Positions 33,664 to 41,985 of a stretch of DNA of 64,000 nt are shown here, piece by piece (positions within the stretch are counted from its first letter, which is position 1; every line of letters starts with the position of its first letter). The translations under genes were made by a program, and so were the position numbers. This stretch comes from Haliscomenobacter sp041740695 (GTDB lineage: Bacteria > Bacteroidota > Bacteroidia > Chitinophagales > Saprospiraceae): NCBI RefSeq assembly GCF_041740695.1, contig NZ_JBGSLK010000113.1, forward strand, positions 62,001-126,000, in the 5' to 3' direction. The notes beneath the pieces were generated by a model that saw nothing but the letters and a program-made list of their open reading frames with translations, searched no databases and had not been told where the DNA came from.

Positions 33664-33683
33664 GCATAGATCGAAATCTATGC
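33664..33683. repeat. 8-bp stem with tetraloop next to the long palindrome
   Basis: GCATAGAT-CGAA-ATCTATGC, 14 nt after the dinB stop. T's come before rather than after it on the plus strand, so it is a poor plus-strand terminator. Confidence 0.45.
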
Positions 33684-33687
33684 TAAT

Positions 33688-33877
33688 GGACATTTTTGTT
33701 TAGAGATTCGGAGGACATCAATTGCCACGTGCTTTAGCGCGTGGTTAGGATTTTCATTTTGTTCGGGCTTTAGCCCAAGCCTTAATTTCCAAGACAGGGC
33801 TAAAGCCCAAATCCGAGGGTATTCCTATACCCCCAGGCTGAAGCCAGGGGCAATTGATGTCCTCCGAGCAAAATGTA
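33688..33877. repeat. ~190-bp nested palindromic element, copy 2 of 3
   Basis: Bounded by GGACATTTTTG and GAGCAAAATGT, then CGGAGGACATCAATTGCC...GGCAATTGATGTCCTCCG and an inner GGGCTTTAGCCC...GGGCTAAAGCCC pair. It fills the convergent dinB-GH30 spacer. Confidence 0.88.
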
Positions 33878-33899
33878 CAATAGTGTGATCGAAATCACA

Positions 33900-35288
33900 T
33901 CACCACACCAGCGTCGCCACTGCCCCCGCCGCCAAAGTATGTGTAAACCCCTTTGTTCCCACATTCACTCTAAAGCGCACTTCATTCCCACCTTCATTCA
34001 CCACCAGCAGCACCGTTTTGCCATCCGGGTTTTTAAAAGCCACATTCGCCAGGGACAGGGTAGTATTCGAATAAATCCGTTTTGCCCCCGGCTTCACAAA
34101 TTTGGAAGCATGAGCAATAATGTAATAGGCCGGGTTGCGCTTCACTTCATCCTGATTCAGGGTAATTACCCCTAAACATTCGGTGCAACCTCCATCCGTA
34201 TGTGGGTTCTGTTGGGGATCGGCGGCCAGGTTCCATTCCAGCACCGTTTTGGCCCAGTTGCGGGAGGCGCCAATCATCAGGTTTTTGATGTGCCATTTGA
34301 GGTCGCCCTCCATGTTGCCGGGGGCGCCAATCCACTGTTCGGTGAAGTAGAGGTTTTTATCGGGGTGGGCCGCGTGTACTTCCGACAGGGCATCAATAGT
34401 GCCGCCGTACAAGTGAAAAGCCGAACCATCGATGAATTTTTTGGCCGCTGTATCATTCAGGATGGCAATGGGATAATCAGGGCGATCCGCATTGTGGTCG
34501 TAAATGATGATTTTGGTTTTAAGGCAGTTTTCGCCAAAAGTCGGGCCCAGGTGGTTTTTGACAAAATTCGCCTGTTCGTGCGGGTACATCAATAAGGAGG
34601 GGTTATTGCCGGGGTGTAAGGGTTCGTTTTGTATGGTGAGGGCGTCGATGACGATGCCCTCACTCTGCATCGCTTGGATGTATTTGACCAGGTAGAGGGC
34701 ATAGGCTGCGTAGTATTCTGGTTTGAGGCCGCCGCCTTTGGAGTTGCCGTTCGTTTTCATCCAGGTAGGTGGCGACCAGGGTGAAGCCATGATTTTGATG
34801 GTCGGGTTGATGCGCAGGATTTCTTTGAGCATCGGCAAAAAATCTTTGCGCTCGGGGTCGAGACTGAATTTTTCCAGGAGTGTGTCGATTTGACCCTTCG
34901 GAAGATCGTTGTAAGAGAACACCCGATCGCTCAAATCCGAAGCACCAACACTGATGCGCAAATAGCTGATGCCAATGCTGCCAGGTGCTCTGGGGTCGAA
35001 TAATTCCTTGAGCAAAGCCCCCCGTTTTTCGGCACTCATTTTGGCCAATAATTGGGTGCTGCCACCCGTGAGGGTGCAACCAAAACCATCCATGGATTGG
35101 TAGATTTTGAGGCTATCGATAAAGATGGCGGGCAGGGTTTCGCTGCCTTGAGCCGGGCTGCTCGTGATGGTAGATTGTTGTAAAAATTGTCGGCTAGCCG
35201 GGTGGGTCGTCCAGCACTGGATTTGGGCTTGCAGGCTGAGGGAAAAGAGCAGCAGAATGCCACTCAGTATTTGGTATCTGATGTGCAT
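33900..35288 (-). CDS. Secreted glycoside hydrolase family 30 (glucosylceramidase-like)
   Basis: 462 residues. Signal peptide MHIRYQILSGILLLFSLSLQAQ. Family 30 features in order: YQSMDGFGCTLTGGSTQLL, GISYLRISVGASDLSDRVFS, KIMASPWSPPTWMKTNG, ALTIQNEPLHPGNNPS with the acid/base Glu and NLYFTEQWIG with the nucleophile Glu, then GVITLNQDEVKRNPAYYIIAHASKFV leading into the beta-sandwich side domain. Both catalytic residues are present. Characterised relatives include beta-glucosidases, beta-1,6-glucanases and glucosylceramidases; specificity here is not determinable. Exported to the periplasm or beyond. Confidence 0.92.
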   Translation of the reverse strand: MHIRYQILSGILLLFSLSLQAQIQCWTTHPASRQFLQQSTITSSPAQGSETLPAIFIDSLKIYQSMDGFGCTLTGGSTQLLAKMSAEKRGALLKELFDPRAPGSIGISYLRISVGASDLSDRVFSYNDLPKGQIDTLLEKFSLDPERKDFLPMLKEILRINPTIKIMASPWSPPTWMKTNGNSKGGGLKPEYYAAYALYLVKYIQAMQSEGIVIDALTIQNEPLHPGNNPSLLMYPHEQANFVKNHLGPTFGENCLKTKIIIYDHNADRPDYPIAILNDTAAKKFIDGSAFHLYGGTIDALSEVHAAHPDKNLYFTEQWIGAPGNMEGDLKWHIKNLMIGASRNWAKTVLEWNLAADPQQNPHTDGGCTECLGVITLNQDEVKRNPAYYIIAHASKFVKPGAKRIYSNTTLSLANVAFKNPDGKTVLLVVNEGGNEVRFRVNVGTKGFTHTLAAGAVATLVW

Positions 35289-35330
35289 GTAGGTGTATTT
35301 TAGACAACAAGTGTAAGGAAAAAAGAGGAG

Positions 35331-36224
35331 CTAAACGTTCTTTTTCCCAAAGTTCCCATTGATAAAAAACACCCCGGTTAGCATAATCGCGGCAGCGATG
35401 AGGGAGCGGGTGGTCACTTGTTCATTGTTCAAACTCCAGCCGAGGAACATTGCCACCACTGGGTTGACATAATTGGTGGTCGCGACTTTTTCGGGTGAAA
35501 CTTTGGTCAACAAATAATTAAACGCCGAAAAAGCGAGCAGAGAGCCCATCACGATCAGGTAGAAGAAGGAAAAAATGCCTTGTGCAGTTAGTTTTTCCCA
35601 CACGAATTGCTTGTAATCGCCAAAAATTAAACTCATGATCAGCAACCAAATCCCGCCACAGGTCATTTGCATACCTGCCGATTGCATTTTGGAATTGGGC
35701 AAATTGGCACGACCGATGTAAATAGACGCATAACCCCAGGCAAACAGCGCAATGGCAATCACCCCTACGCCAATGAGGGTTTCACGATCTGCCGAGATTT
35801 GAGGCTGCCCGACCAACAAAAACATACCCACTACGCCCAAAGCAACTCCCAGCAGGCTGTGCAACTGAGGATTTTGTCCTCGCATGATCCACAACAGCAG
35901 CACCACAATGAGCGGTTCAAAGGATACCAATAGCGCGGCCATGCCACTGTCCACCCATTGTTCCGCCCATACCACTAAGCCAGTGCCGAGCGCCATAAAC
36001 ATCAAACCGATCCAGGCCGCATTTTTCCATTGTGCCAGAGTAGGCAAAGGGATTTTGCGCAAGGCGGCTACGCCCAACAAAAGCAGTCCCGCCGTCAAAA
36101 AGCGAGTGCCCGACATCAAAAAAGGTGGAATCTCGAGGATGGCCAGGTAGTTGACCAAATAAGTGGAGCCCCACACGAGGTATACCGTGGCAAAGGCAGC
36201 GATGATGAGGTAACGTTCGCGCAT
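35331..36224 (-). CDS. EamA/DMT family transporter
   Basis: 297 residues from the ATG at 36224 (MRERYLIIAAFATVYLVWGS), which directly precedes the first membrane segment; an in-frame start at 36266 would add a charged extension across a palindrome remnant. Ten predicted membrane segments in two EamA halves: VWGSTYLVNYLAILEIPPFL and SGTRFLTAGLLLLG in the first, YLLTKVSPEKVATTNYVNPV and LGWSLNNEQVTTRSLIAAA in the second. Drug/metabolite exporter type; substrate unknown. Confidence 0.9.
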   Translation of the reverse strand: MRERYLIIAAFATVYLVWGSTYLVNYLAILEIPPFLMSGTRFLTAGLLLLGVAALRKIPLPTLAQWKNAAWIGLMFMALGTGLVVWAEQWVDSGMAALLVSFEPLIVVLLLWIMRGQNPQLHSLLGVALGVVGMFLLVGQPQISADRETLIGVGVIAIALFAWGYASIYIGRANLPNSKMQSAGMQMTCGGIWLLIMSLIFGDYKQFVWEKLTAQGIFSFFYLIVMGSLLAFSAFNYLLTKVSPEKVATTNYVNPVVAMFLGWSLNNEQVTTRSLIAAAIMLTGVFFINGNFGKKNV

Positions 36225-36235
36225 GAGTTGGTGAT

Positions 36236-36256
36236 CCCAGGAGTTTATCCGTGGGT
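36236..36256. repeat. Single degenerate CCCA...CGTGGG palindrome
   Basis: CCCAGGAGTTTATCCGTGGG, a diverged member of the 20-bp family, 12 nt upstream of the EamA start. Confidence 0.55.
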
Positions 36257-36358
36257 TGGGGCGCAAAGATCATTAAAAACCAGGAAATTACTGAATGTAC
36301 TTTATTTGATCTTTGCACCCTTTCGAATTGATCCCAGTGGGAAACCCGCAAAGAACCA

Positions 36359-36712
36359 TTATTTCATCGCTGAAACCTGTTCTTTTTTAGGTTTGTCACT
36401 TGGCGTGGCTGAAGTAGCGACTTTTACTGGAGCCTTGTTTGGAGCGGGTTTGATGCCTTCACAGATGTACTCCAATCTTTCTACCAAGCCATTGTACGCT
36501 TTTTCCAGCGCTGGTTTTTGAGCAGGGTCAACCGCTTTAACTTCAGCCTTAGCCTGGAAGCTGTCCCAATCCTTTTTCAAAGCCTGGTATTCTTCCGAAG
36601 CACTGGAAGCATTTGGTTTTTCTGGTTGGTTGGATTGTTGTGCCAAGGCAAAATTCATTGAAATGGCCAAAACGAGTAGAGTTGAAAATCCAAATTTGAT
36701 TTTGTGTTTCAT
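36359..36712 (-). CDS. Small secreted hypothetical protein
   Basis: 117 residues. Signal peptide MKHKIKFGFSTLLVLAISMNFALAQ, then a polar helical stretch EEYQALKKDWDSFQAKAEVK and EKAYNGLVERLEYI, ending in a Lys/Pro/Ala-rich low-complexity tail. Probably periplasmic. No family recognised. Its promoter region contains the ATC-phased array at 36825-36937. Confidence 0.75.
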   Translation of the reverse strand: MKHKIKFGFSTLLVLAISMNFALAQQSNQPEKPNASSASEEYQALKKDWDSFQAKAEVKAVDPAQKPALEKAYNGLVERLEYICEGIKPAPNKAPVKVATSATPSDKPKKEQVSAMK

Positions 36713-36824
36713 GATATCAGGGATTGCGATTAAAATTTAATTTGGGTCTAGGACTGATTTGTTTTTAGATCCTCAAATACAACGCAAAAGTGCCCCCTTC
36801 TGATCCACAAAAGCAATGGGCTAG

Positions 36825-36937
36825 ATCAAATGGTCGACCGACGATCGATTTGACATCGACCAAACGCTTATTTTTATCGACTAACATGATTATTTATCCG
36901 ACCAAGGTCTTTTTTTGATCGAAAAAAGGTTTTATTC
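36825..36937. promoter_or_regulatory. Helically phased ATCGA/ATC array in a divergent promoter region
   Basis: ATC-started units begin at 36825, 36844, 36855, 36876, 36896 and 36918, intervals of 19, 11, 21, 20 and 22 nt, i.e. whole helical turns. Several units read ATCGACCAA, ATCGACTAA or ATCCGACCAA followed by A/T tracts. Could be a cluster of regulator sites or curved DNA. The remainder of 36713-37119 has no gene. Confidence 0.45.
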
Positions 36938-37024
36938 TGCCTTCCTTATTTAATTAGGCATTAGGTTAGGTGTATAAGCCAATCTAGGGAGTAAATTCTG
37001 AATGAAGGCGAGTAGCGAAATTTT

Positions 37025-37068
37025 ATTTTGTAGATTCTTGAACGCATTAGCGCATCGGACTACAAAAT
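37025..37068. repeat. 9-bp inverted repeat upstream of the DUF4870-like gene
   Basis: ATTTTGTAG and CTACAAAAT pair perfectly around 26 nt. A TATATTTA box at 37075-37082 follows at once, so the dyad may lie at the -33 side of the promoter. Confidence 0.5.
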
Positions 37069-37119
37069 ATCCGGTATATTTACGCCCTGAAACTCCAAAA
37101 TCACCAAATACAATCGTTC

Positions 37120-37488
37120 ATGGACCATCGAAGTCATTCGATTACTACACTAGCTGCTCTAACGGGTGTACTCGCTTACCTCACGCCGATTGGGTGGGTA
37201 TTGGCTTTTGTGATTCACATTGTGCGCAAAGAAGAGTATGCTGCATTTCATCTTCGCCAGGCAGGAGGCATTTACCTTACCTTGGCACTATTGTTGTTTT
37301 TGAGCACCATTCCCTACATGGGTTGGTTGCTTTGGCTAATGGGCCTGATCCTCTGTTTCTTTTTGTGGGTGGTTGGATTTATGGGGGCGGTACAAAGCTA
37401 CCGTACCATTATTCCCTATTTTGGACCTTACTTCCAAAGTTGGTTCAACATCAGCCGCTTGTTTGGAGGATATTCCGACGAAGATTAA
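37120..37488 (+). CDS. DUF4870-like small membrane protein
   Basis: 122 residues with three to four membrane segments: TTLAALTGVLAYLTPIGWVL, AGGIYLTLALLLFL and GWLLWLMGLILCFFLWVVG, with YAAFHLRQAG between the first two, the charged loop usual in DUF4870 proteins. Inner-membrane protein of unknown function. It overlaps the convergent tcdA gene by 4 nt at the stops. Confidence 0.75.
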   Translation: MDHRSHSITTLAALTGVLAYLTPIGWVLAFVIHIVRKEEYAAFHLRQAGGIYLTLALLLFLSTIPYMGWLLWLMGLILCFFLWVVGFMGAVQSYRTIIPYFGPYFQSWFNISRLFGGYSDED

Positions 37489-38210
37489 AGCAGGCCGCTC
37501 AATTTCCGAATGACATAACTCGCCATGTGGATGCCAAACAGTGCTGGCAGATACGAAATAGTGCCGTAATAGGATTTTTTATAGGCACTTCCTGCGGTGA
37601 GTTGCAGGGAATTGGGCATGACGAGTTCGCTTGAAAACACCACCGGGAATCCTTTTTTGATGCCTCTTTGGCGCAAAAATTTGCGGGTTTGTTGGGCAAA
37701 AGGGCAATTGTAAGAGCGGAAAACGTCGTCAATTTTCACTTTAGAAGGATCCACCCTTCCACCTGCCCCCATCGAACTGATCAGGTTTACCTTGGCATCC
37801 AGGCATTGCACCAGCAGATTGATTTTGGGTTGAAAACTGTCAATACAATCCAGGACATAATCGAAGCCACCTCGAACCAGCTCTTCCATAAAATCGGGTT
37901 GCTGAAAAGCCTGGACTACCCGTAGTTCTAGTTCAGGATTGATGTCCAACATGCGTTGTGCCATCACCTCTGCTTTGGGCTGACCAAGGGTAGAATTGAG
38001 CGCTGGCAACTGGCGATTTTTGTTGCTCACATCTACCACATCGCCATCAACAATGGTCATCCTTCCTATTCCAGCCCGACACAAAAACTCGGCAGCAAAA
38101 CTCCCAACCCCGCCTAATCCGACCACCAAAACGTTGGCCTGGCGCAAACTTTCAATTTTTTCCGTCCCGATCAACAATTCAGTTCTGATCAGCCAATTGT
38201 CTGTGCTCAT
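37485..38210 (-). CDS. tcdA: tRNA threonylcarbamoyladenosine dehydratase
   Basis: 241 residues. E1-like ThiF fold: RTELLIGTEKIESLRQANV, VVGLGGVGSFAAEFLCRAGIG (ATP loop), VDGDVVDVSNKNRQLPAL and DYVLDCIDSFQPK. Then IKKGFPVVFSSE and the C-terminal SYLPALFGIHMASYVI, matching TcdA/CsdL. It cyclises t6A to ct6A at position 37 of tRNA using ATP. The ATG overlaps the TatD gene stop as ATGA, so both are translated from one mRNA. Confidence 0.9.
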   Translation of the reverse strand: MSTDNWLIRTELLIGTEKIESLRQANVLVVGLGGVGSFAAEFLCRAGIGRMTIVDGDVVDVSNKNRQLPALNSTLGQPKAEVMAQRMLDINPELELRVVQAFQQPDFMEELVRGGFDYVLDCIDSFQPKINLLVQCLDAKVNLISSMGAGGRVDPSKVKIDDVFRSYNCPFAQQTRKFLRQRGIKKGFPVVFSSELVMPNSLQLTAGSAYKKSYYGTISYLPALFGIHMASYVIRKLSGLL

Positions 38211-38878
38211 TGTTTTGATTGCCTTAAAAGTCTATTTAAGTTGTTTTGCAGCGCGATTTCCAGTTCCTGGATTGACATGCCTTTGATTTGGGCGGCGCGG
38301 GCGTAAAGGTCGGCAATTGGCAGCATTTTATCATCGCTTTCCAAAAAAAGCTTTTCCAACGGGGTTTGGGCCAAACTTTGGGCGGCGGCGCTGTTGGGAT
38401 GTAAAATGGCCGCACCGTAAGAAACATAAAAACCCCGTTCCAGCAGCGGTTTCAACACAGTAACTTTGCGGGCAAATCCGTGAATGACGAGCGGAACCGT
38501 AGGTTTTATTTTTTGAACGGAAGTAAACAATTCCTCATAAGCACGTACACAGTGAATGACCATTGGCTTTTGCAATTGCTCTGCCAAAGACAAACAATGC
38601 TCAAAAACAAACTGCTGGTAAACCAAATCCGGCCCCTGCAATTTATCCAGCCCACATTCGCCTAGCAACAACACTTTTTCTTCCCGAGCCACCCTCACCA
38701 GCCAATCCCACTGCTCATCCTGCACCCCATCCACCTCAGATACAAACCAGGGATGCAGGCCCACCGAACAAGGGCCTGCCCACTGCGCAAACAACTCCTG
38801 CTCCCGCTGATGAAATGAGCGTATGCTCAAAACATCCGGTGAAGAAGACAAATGATGGTTGTGAAAATCGATCAGCAA
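38207..38878 (-). CDS. TatD family metal-dependent hydrolase
   Basis: 223 residues, shorter than typical TatD (about 260). Metal ligands are visible in order: LIDFHNHHL, LGECGLDK (Glu), MVIHCVRAYEE (His), PLVIHGFARK (His) and LFLESDDKM (Asp). Members are DNases or tRNA-processing hydrolases; the coupling to tcdA might suggest a tRNA role but is only context. Compact N-terminus, with HQREQELFAQ after the first strand. Confidence 0.88.
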   Translation of the reverse strand: MLIDFHNHHLSSSPDVLSIRSFHQREQELFAQWAGPCSVGLHPWFVSEVDGVQDEQWDWLVRVAREEKVLLLGECGLDKLQGPDLVYQQFVFEHCLSLAEQLQKPMVIHCVRAYEELFTSVQKIKPTVPLVIHGFARKVTVLKPLLERGFYVSYGAAILHPNSAAAQSLAQTPLEKLFLESDDKMLPIADLYARAAQIKGMSIQELEIALQNNLNRLLRQSKQ

Positions 38879-38899
38879 GAAAGGATATTCTTTAAAGTA

Positions 38900-39125
38900 T
38901 GAAGAGTGGTGTGTGATCGTGTGGGTATGCTAGGCTTCCATCGCCTAAAAACCTCGCCAACCCACGGATTTATCCGCAAGAATGGGTGTGGGTGTGAAGT
39001 GTGATCGTGTGGGCCCGCAAGAATGGGTGTGGGTGTGAAGTGTGATCGTGTGGGTGTGTTGGCCCGCAAGAATGGGTGTGGGTGTGAAGTGTGATCGTGT
39101 GGGTGTGTTGGCCTTCCATTCCCTC
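38900..39125. repeat. GT-rich tandem repeat array
   Basis: Three near-identical 40-49-bp units starting CCGCAAGAATGGGTGTGGG at 38974, 39014 and 39063, each ending GTGTGATCGTGTGGG with an extra TGTGTTGG in the last two. A related segment precedes at 38900-38935. Units are direct, almost identical and without spacers, so recent slippage or duplication is likely. It fills the tatD-upp spacer (38879-39175), which holds no gene. Confidence 0.85.
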
Positions 39126-39159
39126 AAGTACCCCGCCAACCCACGGATAAATCCGTGGG
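38960..39159. repeat. Two CCCACGGATTTATCC-type palindromes flanking the tandem array
   Basis: CGCCAACCCACGGATTTATCCGCAAG at the left end is truncated by the first tandem unit; 39140-39159 is intact (CCCACGGATAAATCCGTGGG). The array appears to have expanded inside or beside a palindrome. Confidence 0.7.
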
Positions 39160-39175
39160 ATGATGTCCATGCCCC

Positions 39176-39835
39176 TCAGTACTGCGTCTTCTCCCCATAA
39201 GCCAAATCCCCCGCATCCCCCAAACCCGGCACGATATAAGATTTCGCAGTCAACTCCTCATCCAGAGCCCCCATCCAAATCCCCGCCTTGGGATACATCC
39301 TCCGTACATACTCCAATCCGGGTACAGCGGCAATAGCTGTCACAAAATGCAATTCGGCAGGAGTGCCATGTTCCATCAACTGCTTGGCAGCAATCACCAT
39401 GGATGCTCCGGTAGCCATCATCGGATCGGCAATCACCAGGATTTTACCCTCCAAATTGGGGCAGGATAAATACTCCAACTTGATTTCAAAAGTACCATCC
39501 TTGTGGTGTTTGCGGTAAGCGGAGACAAAAGCATTTTCAGCATTGTCAAAATAATTCAACAGCCCCTGATGCAGAGGCAAACCTGCGCGCAGGATAGTAG
39601 CCAATACAATGGGTTTGGCCACTGCTTTGCTGCTCGCTATCCCCATTGGTGTTTCCACTTCTACCGTATCGTAAGGCAAATGTTTGCTTAGTTCGTACGC
39701 CAAAATTTCGCCGACACGCTCCATATTGCGCCGAAAACGCATTCGATCGTTTTGGGTATTGATGTTGCGCATTTCTGCCACAAATTGGCTCGCAACGCTT
39801 GGACTTTTACTCAGGTCAAATAACAATGGCGACAT
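39176..39835 (-). CDS. upp: Uracil phosphoribosyltransferase
   Basis: 219 residues. It makes UMP from uracil and PRPP. Seen: MRDRNT-equivalent MRNINTQNDRMRFRRNMERVG, ATILRAGLPLHQGLL, VSAYRKHHKDGTFEIKLEYL, the PRPP loop VIADPMMATGASM and the uracil-binding end YIVPGLGDAGDLAYG. Bacteroidota Upp proteins have this slightly divergent N-terminus. The start at 39835 precedes 84 nt of spacer. Confidence 0.95.
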   Translation of the reverse strand: MSPLLFDLSKSPSVASQFVAEMRNINTQNDRMRFRRNMERVGEILAYELSKHLPYDTVEVETPMGIASSKAVAKPIVLATILRAGLPLHQGLLNYFDNAENAFVSAYRKHHKDGTFEIKLEYLSCPNLEGKILVIADPMMATGASMVIAAKQLMEHGTPAELHFVTAIAAVPGLEYVRRMYPKAGIWMGALDEELTAKSYIVPGLGDAGDLAYGEKTQY

Positions 39836-39919
39836 GGATACAAATTTTGCTCAATTCAAAGCAAGATAAAACCTTTTCACCTAATCTCCGCACGAACAAT
39901 AATCAAGCTCGCGACTGAT

Positions 39920-41875
39920 TTACCGCAAGTCCCACCATTTTTTTAGTTCTTCCAACCTATTCTCCCGCGATTGTAAGTCACTTAACATGTTGCGACTGCT
40001 GGATCCCGATTGTTCCAAGAAAGGTTTGGCACGTACGTAAGCTGCCTTGGCTTGTTGAATGCGCAAGAGGGCTTCGGACTTGTCTTTTGGTCCCAGGTTG
40101 GGGTTTTTGACCAGCTTTTCGTGCAATTTATAGGCCACTTGTGCCTGATACGCCCCTATTTGTACATTGGCCAATCCTCCCCCGGCATTTAGGAATTGTA
40201 CGATGGTTTGGCGTTCCGTGTTGTTGCTACTGCCACCGATCACTTTTAAACCTTCAACGGCTCGACGTTCACTTTCACGATAGCCATCCAAAGCAGTACT
40301 AAAATTACCGTTCAAAAAAGGGAGGGGATTGTCAAAAACCAGGCGATAGCGCTGATTGACCAAATCGTAACGGGTTAGACTTTCATTCGCCAACAATTTC
40401 GCCATCAGTAGTGGATAGTCCTTGCCCATTTCGCTAAACCCACTAAGCCCAGCACTTGTAGCCTTGCCCATATCCAAGGCCTTTTTCATGTTCAGCAAGT
40501 TACTTTTGCCCCGCAAAATCAAGTTAAGATTGGCATTTAAGGCCTCTTCATTGGCATTGTTGCGGTTGGCACTGGCATTGAGGTGACTGATCGCGCTGAG
40601 GTACATGCTACGGGCCCAAAAGAAAATGATCTCGCCGCGTTTTTGCACAATAGCTTCTGTAGTATCCTGGGCGTACAAATCCAGCGCTTGCTGGTAGTAA
40701 GTGCCAGCTTGTTCACATTCCTGGTTGATGCGGCGCAGGAACAGTTGAAGATTGGAATTGTTGAATTGATTGAAGTTTTCGCGGCTGTAACGGCTCAACA
40801 AAGTATAATGAATGTGGCCACGAACAAAAACAAGCTCGGCTTGCATGTACTCCAGGGGCTGAACCTGCTGCTGAACCACCTGCAAACGATCCGTTTTTAC
40901 TGCGCTTAAGTAAGCCCAGGCCTGGCTGAAATACTGCTCAATGGATTGCAGTTGACGGTTGTAGCGCAAGGTATCAATGGCTTGTTTGGGTGAACCTTCC
41001 AGCACAAACAAACTTTCGTAAATATCCACCAGGGCGACTAAACCCTGTTCGTACATTTTTAACCCCAACTGAGTCAGCGCGTAATCGTCGTTGGGATTGA
41101 AGCGCAAGATGCGCGAACAGGTGCGCAGGGTGCGCTGCAAAGTGTCCAACATGCTCATTTGGGCAATGGAATCTGCATAAAAAAAAGCGATTGTACTGGC
41201 ATTTTTAGGTGCTGGGGAATTTAAATCCCAATCTTCCCATTGCGCCTGCGTCATCGGGTAACGGTTGAGTTGCCAAATGGGGTCAAAGGGATAGTGGTCG
41301 CGGATCATCTCGGCAGGAGGCACCAGAAAGTACAAATCATCACTGGGGGGAAAGTGAACACCTGCATCTGGATCGAAATACCCGGCGCCCCAGGTTGGAT
41401 CACTGAGCGACCATTCTCCACCAATTTTGATGGAGACCCAGGCATGGCCAATTTCGGGGATTTGACCATCTTCCCGGCGTACTTTGCCCGTGACAATTTC
41501 GGCGTTGAGGCCCATTGAATTGGCAAGTGTTTTGTACAAATTGGCATACCCTTCACATACTCCGCTGCGTTGGGCCAGCACATTTTCGGCCTGTTGCATC
41601 AAGGTGTTTTCCCTGGTACCCAACAGGTTTTGTTCGATGATGCTGTGGTTGTAGCGAATATTGTGGGTAATCCAAGTGTAGATGGCTCGGGCCTTCTCCC
41701 GCTCGCTGAATTTTCCGGCACCTTTGAGGTAATAGGCCAAAGCGTTGGGGCTTTGGCAAGCTTCCACTGGGGCATTTAGGGCGTAGGTGTCTATGGCCGC
41801 GTAGTCTTTTGTCTGGGCATTAATCCCTCCAAAAGAAGCCAATACAAGGTAAAAGAGCAAGATATGGCGCAACAT
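39920..41875 (-). CDS. Secreted transglutaminase-domain protein
   Basis: 651 residues. Signal peptide MLRHILLFYLVLASFGGINAQ. Transglutaminase-like core at about 60-190: KARAIYTWITHNIRYNH, RSGVCEGYANLYKTLANSMG with the catalytic Cys, GHAWVSIKIGGEW with the His and SDPTWGAGYFD with the Asp, so the triad is complete. Residues 200-651 are helical and without recognised domain, rich in Gln, Tyr and Arg. Similar periplasmic proteins in Bacteroidota act as proteases or have unknown roles. Divergent from the cupredoxin operon. Confidence 0.88.
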   Translation of the reverse strand: MLRHILLFYLVLASFGGINAQTKDYAAIDTYALNAPVEACQSPNALAYYLKGAGKFSEREKARAIYTWITHNIRYNHSIIEQNLLGTRENTLMQQAENVLAQRSGVCEGYANLYKTLANSMGLNAEIVTGKVRREDGQIPEIGHAWVSIKIGGEWSLSDPTWGAGYFDPDAGVHFPPSDDLYFLVPPAEMIRDHYPFDPIWQLNRYPMTQAQWEDWDLNSPAPKNASTIAFFYADSIAQMSMLDTLQRTLRTCSRILRFNPNDDYALTQLGLKMYEQGLVALVDIYESLFVLEGSPKQAIDTLRYNRQLQSIEQYFSQAWAYLSAVKTDRLQVVQQQVQPLEYMQAELVFVRGHIHYTLLSRYSRENFNQFNNSNLQLFLRRINQECEQAGTYYQQALDLYAQDTTEAIVQKRGEIIFFWARSMYLSAISHLNASANRNNANEEALNANLNLILRGKSNLLNMKKALDMGKATSAGLSGFSEMGKDYPLLMAKLLANESLTRYDLVNQRYRLVFDNPLPFLNGNFSTALDGYRESERRAVEGLKVIGGSSNNTERQTIVQFLNAGGGLANVQIGAYQAQVAYKLHEKLVKNPNLGPKDKSEALLRIQQAKAAYVRAKPFLEQSGSSSRNMLSDLQSRENRLEELKKWWDLR

Positions 41876-41928
41876 AGACTTTGGTTTTGCCGTAAGATAA
41901 CGAATTCTCAGGGTGAATTATTAGCCAC

Positions 41929-41959
41929 TTGGTGCTTGTTTGAAAGTTGAGTATATTTG
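41929..41959 (+). promoter_or_regulatory. Promoter of the cupredoxin-porin-two-component operon
   Basis: TTG (41929-41931), 20 nt, TATATTTG (41952-41959), an exact Bacteroidota promoter. Expected start about 41966, giving a 20-nt 5' UTR to the ATG at 41986. Confidence 0.65.
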
Positions 41960-41985
41960 TAGAATTATCCTAAAAACCCTGAAAA

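Noticed and set aside
33664..33683. Rho-independent terminator of dinB
   Set aside because: The T-run precedes the stem on the plus strand and only TAATGG follows it.
38974..39110. Possible CRISPR array
   Set aside because: Units are contiguous direct copies without unique spacers, and no cas gene is present.
38870..39170. Short frames rich in His/Thr/Pro repeats
   Set aside because: They are translations of the GT-rich tandem repeat and change frame between units.
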